Source: Bactrocera neohumeralis
Lineage: Eukaryota > Arthropoda > Insecta > Diptera > Tephritidae
Assembly: GCF_024586455.1 (NCBI RefSeq)
Contig: NC_065921.1
Coordinates: 47,018,574 to 47,082,573 of the forward strand
Direction: 5' to 3'
Length of the DNA stretch: 64,000 nucleotides
Part shown: piece by piece, positions 57,958-64,000 of the stretch
Position numbering within the stretch: position 1 is the stretch's first letter
Layout: each line of letters begins with the position of its first letter
Notes under the pieces: generated by a model
Told to the model about the DNA's origin: nothing
Database searches by the model: none
The model's input: only the letters and a program-made list of their open reading frames with translations
Position numbers and translations under genes: made by a program

Positions 57958-59334
57958 TACTTTGTTTCAAATAATGAAAATTTCTTAGATAGAGATATAT
58001 ACAATAATTTAGGAAATAGTAAAATTGAAAGTAAAAAAGTAGCATACCATAATCCTACGTCAATAGATGCAACTGTACACAGCGCGTTAGAAGATAATTT
58101 AAAATATATATTTATAACGGAAAGGAGTATCAATTGCTATAAGAACCAAATATACTTGAAATATGGCCAAGAGGAAAAATATATTTAAAAATCGTAAACA
58201 AAAAGTGTCAAACTCACATTACAGTGACTCAACATTCTGACCTAAAGAGTATTTTACAGAAATGTCTCATAAACAAGGGTGTTATATGTACTTTTTGTGA
58301 AAATAATGAACTTTTTGTGAAAATAATGAACTTTTTGTAAAATTCCAATATTTGTATGTAAATTTCTTTGAAAATAGCAATCTTAAACTATATAAATCAA
58401 ATATTAAATTAAATGAAATTACCGGTAAGAATGAAATATTAAAAATCATAGAAAATGAGCATCTCCGTAATAATCACAGGGGTATACAAGAAGTTTTCCT
58501 TGAATTGAAAAATAAATACTTTTATCCTAAATTATATAAACTAATAACTTACGTAATAAATAATTGCTCAATTTGCCAAATATCTAAATTCGATAGAAAA
58601 CCAGTTAAAATGCCATATCAAATTACAGAAACGCCCACTCATTTTAATGACATAGTACATGTAGACATTTGGTTTCCAAGCAGAAATGTAATGTACCTTA
58701 CAACAATCGATAAATTTTCTAAGTATGCCACTTTTCATAAGATTAATGATAGAAATTGGATAGCAATTTTAGCAGCTATAAACGAGTGAATTCAATATTT
58801 AGGTAAAATGAATAAAATTGTGTTTGACAACGATAGGTGTATTCTACACAGTGCAGTACGTTTGTTTTTAAAGGAACAAAATATTCAAATGCATACTACT
58901 ACAGCGTATTTGAAAACTGGAAACTCAGACGTAGAACGACTACATGGAACTTTAAATGAACATCTAAGATTAATGGAGGCCGACAAAGAAAATAAAGATT
59001 TAACTTTAGAAGAAAAACTTTTTAAAATTTTCAACTGCTATAATAATACAATATAATAAAAAATTTTGATAAAGAGTCCATTGAAGAGCTAAGTAAATTA
59101 TACGAAAAACAGAAAGTTGAAAGGATTGAGAAATTGAATAAAAATAGAGATAATGAACAAAAGGAATTGGTAAATAATATTGTGCTTAATAGGCAAATCC
59201 CTAAAAATAAACCTAAATACAAAAAACTGATTGAATATAATAGAAATGGAAATTATGTTACCGACATTTCAAACAATCGCAAAACAAAATATTATAAGAC
59301 ACAATTAAAAAGACGATATAAGTTTCAAGAATAA
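57958..59334 (+). pseudogene. Gypsy A integrase
   Basis: Continuation of gypsy A after gypsy B. The linker region (57958-58190) leads to a 20-bp unit repeated two and a half times (58291-58340). Then come integrase parts: EHLRNNHRGIQEVF and CSICQ for zinc binding, VHVDIWFPS, IVFDNDRCILH and DVERLHGTL for the three acidic residues. A TGA at 58787-58789 and a frame change near 59056 interrupt it. The last 66 codons (to 59334) are Lys/Asn-rich. Confidence 0.85.
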
Positions 59335-59433
59335 GTAATTACTAATTTAAAAATATTAAGAAATATTTATTTTATTTATTAAGTAAAAATTTAATTTTAA
59401 TTTGCGAGGCCGCAATTGTCTTAAGGGGGGAGG

Positions 59434-59725
59434 AGTCATATACCAATACTCCCACTACCAACAACATACACTTCCTTCTTCATTCTTTCTTTACCTGTCT
59501 TACTTATCCTCTCATATCTCTTTTTCTCATTTCATAATTTCCATACTTGCTAATTGATCTTTCCTTAAACTAAATTCTCTCTTTCTCTTAAATAATAACA
59601 ACAACAATAAACATTTGCACTCATTAGTTTTAAGCTCACATACATTATGTTAACTTCCTAGCTGTAAGGATTGGAAATTGCAATTAATTAATAAAGTTAC
59701 ATTCGAAAAGAACGGACTTGTTATT
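59434..59725 (+). repeat. 3' LTR of gypsy A
   Basis: 292 bp with polypurine tract directly upstream and the ATAT target copy downstream. Confidence 0.9.
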
Positions 59726-59820
59726 ATATGTAAATGACGGATAATGAAATCTCGATTATCACTTTATCATGCGAGAGTATAAAATGTTCGGTGACACCCG
59801 AACTTAGCCCTTTCTTACTT

Positions 59821-61394
59821 ATTTTAACTTTGCCTTGGTATGTGACAGATTTGGTGTGCCTGACAGAGTAGCATCAGCATTGGGAACCGCTCTTTTGCTA
59901 GATTTTAAAATTAAAGATAAGCATGGGAAACCTCTCATCATGGATTAGTCGAAAGTTTGCAGAGAAAAAGAGAAATACAGACAAGAGGTGCTTCGCAAAC
60001 GGTTAGATGATACCAATTTGTTAACGTTTTCATTCGATGGCAGAAAAGATGATACTTTAACGATAGATAAAATTGATGAGAAGTATCATACTAGGATGGT
60101 AAAAGAACCTCATCTTGTTATTTTGAGAGAACCCAATTCTGAATTGAGTGGTTACGTAAGACTGGAACACGAACCCGCTGAATACAAACAACCAAATTAA
60201 AAGGTTTTTTCAACGATAAAAATATATCACTGGATACATTAATTGGAATATGTACTGACGGTGAGCCAACAAACACTGGCCCACACGGTGGAATTATACG
60301 ACGATTCGAATTGCTGTTAAAAAGACCATTGCATTGGTTTGTTTGCCTTCCACACTTCAACGAACTTCCGTTTCGGCATTTGTTTGAAGCTTTGGATAAA
60401 TCAACCAGCACTGGACCAAGATCGGCAACCGGAAAACTGAGCCGTCAAATCGAAACTTGTGAAACTCTTCCGGTAAGTTATTGGTATCACTCATTTATTA
60501 TAATTGTCAACCATTTTTAATTATTTTATTATTATATATTTTTATGTGGTGGACGGCTTCCAGAAAATTGAGTTGCAAAATATGCTCCCTGCACCAGAAA
60601 AAAAAGGATTTTCGAATTACTTATACGACATGGCCCATGCAATTTCTAGCGGTGTGGTTCCGGTGGATCTGGCTAACATCAAAACAATGAAAATTGTACA
60701 TTATCGGTGGCTCACCAAGGCCGCTAGATTATTGCGATTATATGTGACAACGGAAAATCCAGATGCAAATTTAAGAATCCTTGTTGAATTTTTAATTAAA
60801 TGTTATGTACCAATGTACTTCAATATCAATTATTACAGCTCTGTCGTGTACGGCAGTGCATTATTTTTCAAGTTCATTGGTTGGTCACGATTTCTAAAAC
60901 CTCGCTTACGCAAAATTGTCAATCAAGTATTTAATGATAATTCATATTATGCGCATACGGAAAATATCTTGTTATCAATGTTGTTTGATGATAGGAAAGA
61001 AAAGCGCGACAGTGCCATCAAGAAAATTCTACGCTATCGAACCGATGTTGACGAGCCAATGGAACTTAGAGTTTATAAAAAACCAGATATAAACTTTAAT
61101 TGCACAAGTTATACGGAAATGATCAATTTAAATGATATAAATATCGTATTTGAACCACCATTCACGCGAAGCATTCCGTACGATACCTTGAAAGAATATT
61201 TATATCAAGATGATCCACCGTTTAATGATCCAAAAATTCCATCACACATACAAGGAACGGAACGACATGTTCAATTGCTAGCTAGCGTTTCCACACGGGT
61301 TATACCGGAAAATGTAGAGGCTGTTATGGCGACGACATTAGAGAGCCGTGCGAAATTGCCCAGACTTGAAAGTAAAAAAGACTTCAAACAATAA
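59821..61394 (+). pseudogene. Nest 2 transposon protein, catalytic and C-terminal part
   Basis: Resumes with CDRFGVPDRVASALGTALL, then a TAG at 59946-59948, then FSFDGRKDDTLTID (Asp candidates). After a frameshift near 60200 come ICTDGEPTNTGPHGGIIRRF and WFVCLPHFNELPFRHLF. The latter has a C-x2-H pair as in hAT-type transposases. A 296-codon frame (60504-61394) continues with KTMKIVHYRWLTKAARLLRLY and HTENILLSMLFDDRK. Between 60475 and 60545 lies a GTAAGT-led AT-rich gap, possibly an intron whose acceptor is lost. The fold is inferred, and the family is uncharacterised to my knowledge. Confidence 0.6.
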
Positions 61395-61419
61395 TTTTTA
61401 TTAATTTCTTTTCTATAAC

Positions 61420-61826
61420 TCACTTAAACTAATTTTTTTCATTTACATATGTTCTGACTAAATAAATTTCTTAAGAGAAAAAATAGATATTATTATAAAT
61501 AAATAAAAATAAAGAAAAAAGAAGTAGTTTAGCCGATTTTTTCATGTGAATCACCAAAAATGGTGATTTTTTGAAATGATTGTATGGGGAACCCCCCAGG
61601 GGAGTTCCAGGGGGTGTGCCACTAGCATGGGTGGATCGGCCGTCCAAAGTTAGTGGGGGTCGGTCATACATTTGGACTCGATTGGAGCACTCTAAATGGG
61701 TCAAAGTGGGATTTTTCAAAATGTGCCCCTACCCAATGGTTCGACCCAAATTGGGGGACATCAAAATTCGTTTTAGAGGTATGGTTCCTTCGGCAAAGTA
61801 TCTTATTTTGATCCCTAGAATATGAT
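61420..61826 (-). repeat. Right TIR of the nest 2 transposon
   Basis: 407 bp, uninterrupted. Its inner 80 bp (61420-61500) pair with 46467-46546 and its outer part pairs with 43681-44011. Confidence 0.9.
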
Positions 61827-61834
61827 CGTTTAAA

Positions 61835-62406
61835 TGAGTTAAGCTTCCCCCCACTCTACCCGGGAAAAACTGGCGCACCCTAGGAAGATTTCACAACACA
61901 CCACATCCGATGGCATCATACACTCACATCACATCCCACACAACACCAACACAACTCACCACACAACTCAACAAAAAGGATGGACATCGGGATTGGAGGT
62001 TCAATTCGCACGTTAACAATTCGTTCGACACACTGCGCACCTCAATATATGTATGTACGTTGTTCGATACCCGTTCCGCGCGATACAGTTTTAACCAGAG
62101 TTCGTAAAACCATCAAAATACGCTCTTGCTCTGAAGAGTAATATTCCGCAAGAGAACATCATTTCAAATATTCAGGAGCGCAAGCATAACTAACATTCTC
62201 ATCACAAAAAACTCCTCACGTATTTGGCTCACTCATATATTAGCATGAGCGAGCATTTTTAAAAGATAACTATTTGCCTAACGCATCATCTTTATTTTTA
62301 TCGCTCTGAGTGTTCAAGTGATGCGAAAAATAAAACTCATCTTATTTACTTTTCATTAGTATTGTCTCTTATTTAAAGAAAAAAAGCAAAAACATATACA
62401 TATGTA
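61835..62406. other. No gene recognised
   Basis: Unassigned DNA between the nest 2 transposon and the right-edge Helitron, with a CA/AC-rich stretch near 61920-61975. The 65-codon frame there reflects that low-complexity run. Confidence 0.4.
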
Positions 62407-64000
62407 TCTATATAAATAAAAATGAATCGTCAAACTGTATGTACGCGCATAACTCAATAACGCCTGTACCAATTTGGCCAATTATTTTTCTTAAATGTTC
62501 GTTGAAGTTCAAAGATGCTCTTTCCTTTTCCCCATACAAACGTTATATAAAAACAAGTAAGGAAGGGCTAAGTTCGGATGTCACCGAACATTTTATACTC
62601 TCGCATGATAAAGTGATAATCGAGATTTCATTATACGTCATTTACATATTTTTCAAATACCGTATTTTTTTAAAGTTTTATTCCGCTATCATCATTGGTT
62701 CCTAATGTATATACTCGTATTATACAGAAAAGGCATCAGATGGAATTCAAAATAGCGTTATATTGGAAGAAGGCGTGGTTATGAACCGATTTCACCCATA
62801 TTTCGTACATATCATCAGGGTGTTAAGAAAATATTATATACCGAATTTCATTGAAATCGGTCTAGTAGTTCCTGAGATATGGTTTTTGGTCCATAAGTGG
62901 GCGAGGCCACGCCCATTTTCAATTTAAAAAAAAAAGCCTGGGTGCAGCTTCCTTCTGCAATTTCTTCCGTAAAATTTAGTGTTTCTGACGTTTTTGTTAG
63001 TCGGTTAACGCACTTTTAGTGATTTTCAACAAAACCTTTGTATGGGAGATGGGCGTGATTATTATCCGATTTCTTCCATTTTTGAACTGTATGAGATATG
63101 TACAAAAAACTTAGTAGGGGGCGGGGCCACGCCCACTTTTCCAAAAAAATTGCGTCCAAATATGCCCCTCCCTAATGCGATTCTTTGTGCCAAATTTCAC
63201 TTTAATATCTTTATTTATGGCTTAGTTATGACACTTTATAGCTTTTCGGTTTCCGCCATTTTGTGGGCGTGGCAGTGTGCCGATTTTGCCCATCTTCGAA
63301 CTTAACCTTCTTATGGAGCCAAGGAATACGTGTACCAAGTTTCATCATGATATCTCAATTTTTACTCAAGTTACAGCTTGCACGGACGGACGGACGGACA
63401 GACAGACATCCGGATTTTGACTCTACTCGTCGCCCTGATCACTTTGGTATACATAACCCTATATCTGACTCTTTTAGTTTTAGGACTTACAAACAACCGT
63501 TATGTGAACAAAACTATAATACTCTCCTTAGCAACATTGTTGCGAGAGTATAAAAAAATGAATGTTTGTTTGTTAGTAACACTAAGAGAACGGTTGAACC
63601 AATCTTGATGAAATTTTTAAAGGTTGTTTGTTGTGGATCGGGAAAGGTTTAGAAACAAAATACCTTATACTTTTCATGAGGAGAAGTCGGAAAATTGGAC
63701 AACTCCAAAAAGTAACATTTTCCATGTACATTTTTTTCAATTTTTGTTTGTTTTGTTTTATCAATATTTTGATTTGTTAATTATTTGAATCGTTCAATTT
63801 CGGTCGCTTGCTTTTTTATTCCGGCTATGCATAGGAAAAATTATTGAAAATTATTCAGTGAAAACTTTATGTGTGTTTCAGACGAAGTGATCAATTACAG
63901 ATTGAAATTTGTTACGAAGCCACGAAGAGGTGGCGCTAATATTGGTCGGCGTTCTTTTTGCCATCAACGTATGGCAGCCCAAAGAAAGGCAAGAAGTACT
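62407..64000 (+). mobile_element. Helitron 4, 5' part (runs off right edge)
   Basis: Starts TCTATATAAATAAAAATG after an A. It is interrupted at 62552-63552 by dispersed repeat copy C, then continues with 5'-leader sequence closely matching Helitron 3 in reverse (46200-45800). This leads to the coding start region (TTGCCATCAACGTATGGCAGCCC). The coding part lies outside the window. Confidence 0.85.
62552..63552 (-). mobile_element. Dispersed repeat family, copy C
   Basis: Complete reverse-orientation copy from AACAAGTAAGGAAGG (62552) to TGCGAGAGTATA (63541-63552), almost identical to copy A over 1.0 kb. Inserted in the leader of Helitron 4. Confidence 0.9.

Larger units (their letters stand above)
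48553..59725 (+). mobile_element. Gypsy-type LTR retrotransposon A (17.6/297-like), split by gypsy B
   Basis: LTRs start AGTCATATACC. The 3' LTR ends TTGTTATT. The TSD is ATAT (48549-48552, 59726-59729). A purine tract AAGGGGGGAGG stands right before the 3' LTR. AGT...ATT-type ends with an ATAT-type target are features I associate with the 17.6/297 group. Without gypsy B the element is about 5.7 kb. Coding parts hold many stops and frameshifts, while the LTRs differ at only about 3 of 276 compared sites. Confidence 0.9.
47581..59820 (+). mobile_element. Dispersed repeat family, copy B (split by gypsy A)
   Basis: Left part 47581-48552 and right part 59726-59820 together form one copy like A (34324-35323). 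At the split, copy A reads GAAAAATATGTAAATG. Copy B shows GAAAAATAT, the LTR element, then ATATGTAAATG. The repeat itself interrupts the nest 2 transposon gene. Confidence 0.9.
43681..61826 (+). mobile_element. Long-TIR DNA transposon with hAT-like uncharacterised transposase, host of nest 2
   Basis: Inverted ends of about 410 bp: left 43681-44011 plus 46467-46546 (split by a Helitron), right 61420-61826. They match with few differences over the whole length and include a GGTGATTT hairpin-like segment. Removing the Helitron (2455 bp) and the block 47581-59820 leaves about 3.45 kb. The single gene runs 46911-47580 and 59821-61394. The exact tips are uncertain: about 50 bp beyond each limit still show weak similarity (GGGTCGATTTGTGGGG against GGGTAGAGTGGGGGG). 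No TSD was established. Confidence 0.8.

Noticed and set aside
60475..60545. Clean spliceosomal intron in the nest 2 transposon gene
   Set aside because: The donor GTAAGT is good, but no AG acceptor restores the expected frame. Listed only as a possible decayed intron.

Overview
This is eukaryotic, AT-rich, repeat-dominated DNA from an insect, most likely a higher dipteran and possibly a tephritid fruit fly. The reasons are the mix of BEL/Pao, gypsy and R1-type elements, Helitrons and mariners, plus a high-copy dispersed repeat ending CTTCCTTACTTGTTT that I associate with tephritid and related fly genomes. That last point is recollection, not a search result. I see no operons, no ribosomal RNA genes and no CRISPR array. 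Only one plausible host gene is visible: two exons at 6340-7231 joined by a phase-compatible intron.

The window is best read as two transposon nests separated by quieter DNA. Nest 1 (about 1-28,010) is built on a minus-strand BEL/Pao element. Its LTR and integrase lie at 7.9-9.6 kb, RNase H and reverse transcriptase at 12.5-15.6 kb, and gag zinc knuckles and protease at 26.8-28.0 kb. It was cut by a small LTR element (14159-15293, TSD ATAC), by a Helitron complex (15610-22387, inserted between A and T) and by a gypsy element (22420-26843, TSD CGAA). Reading phase is restored when each insert is removed. A further block between RNase H and integrase holds two tRNA-derived SINE-like copies, an R1-type LINE with a 14-bp TSD, and a MITE. 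To the left, an inverted near-copy of the Helitron complex (1-4772) is fused to the 5' end of a Jockey-like LINE.

The middle (28-43.6 kb) is mostly gene-poor DNA. It carries several copies of the dispersed repeat, two long-TIR non-autonomous elements, a decayed mariner at 37.2 kb and a 966-bp palindromic mariner derivative.

Nest 2 (43,681-61,826) is an unusual DNA transposon with TIRs of about 410 bp. It codes for a decayed protein of a family I know only as an uncharacterised multicopy arthropod family with hAT-like features. Its left TIR carries a Helitron (44012-46466). Its gene is split by the dispersed repeat (47581-59820), which is split by a 17.6/297-like gypsy element (48553-59725, TSD ATAT), which is split by a second gypsy element (52486-57957) with near-intact gag and pol. 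The right edge (62407-64000) is the start of another Helitron carrying another dispersed-repeat copy.

No host pathway can be reconstructed. Functional relations here are those of mobile elements, their non-autonomous dependents and insertion order. The most novel candidate is the long-TIR transposon of nest 2.
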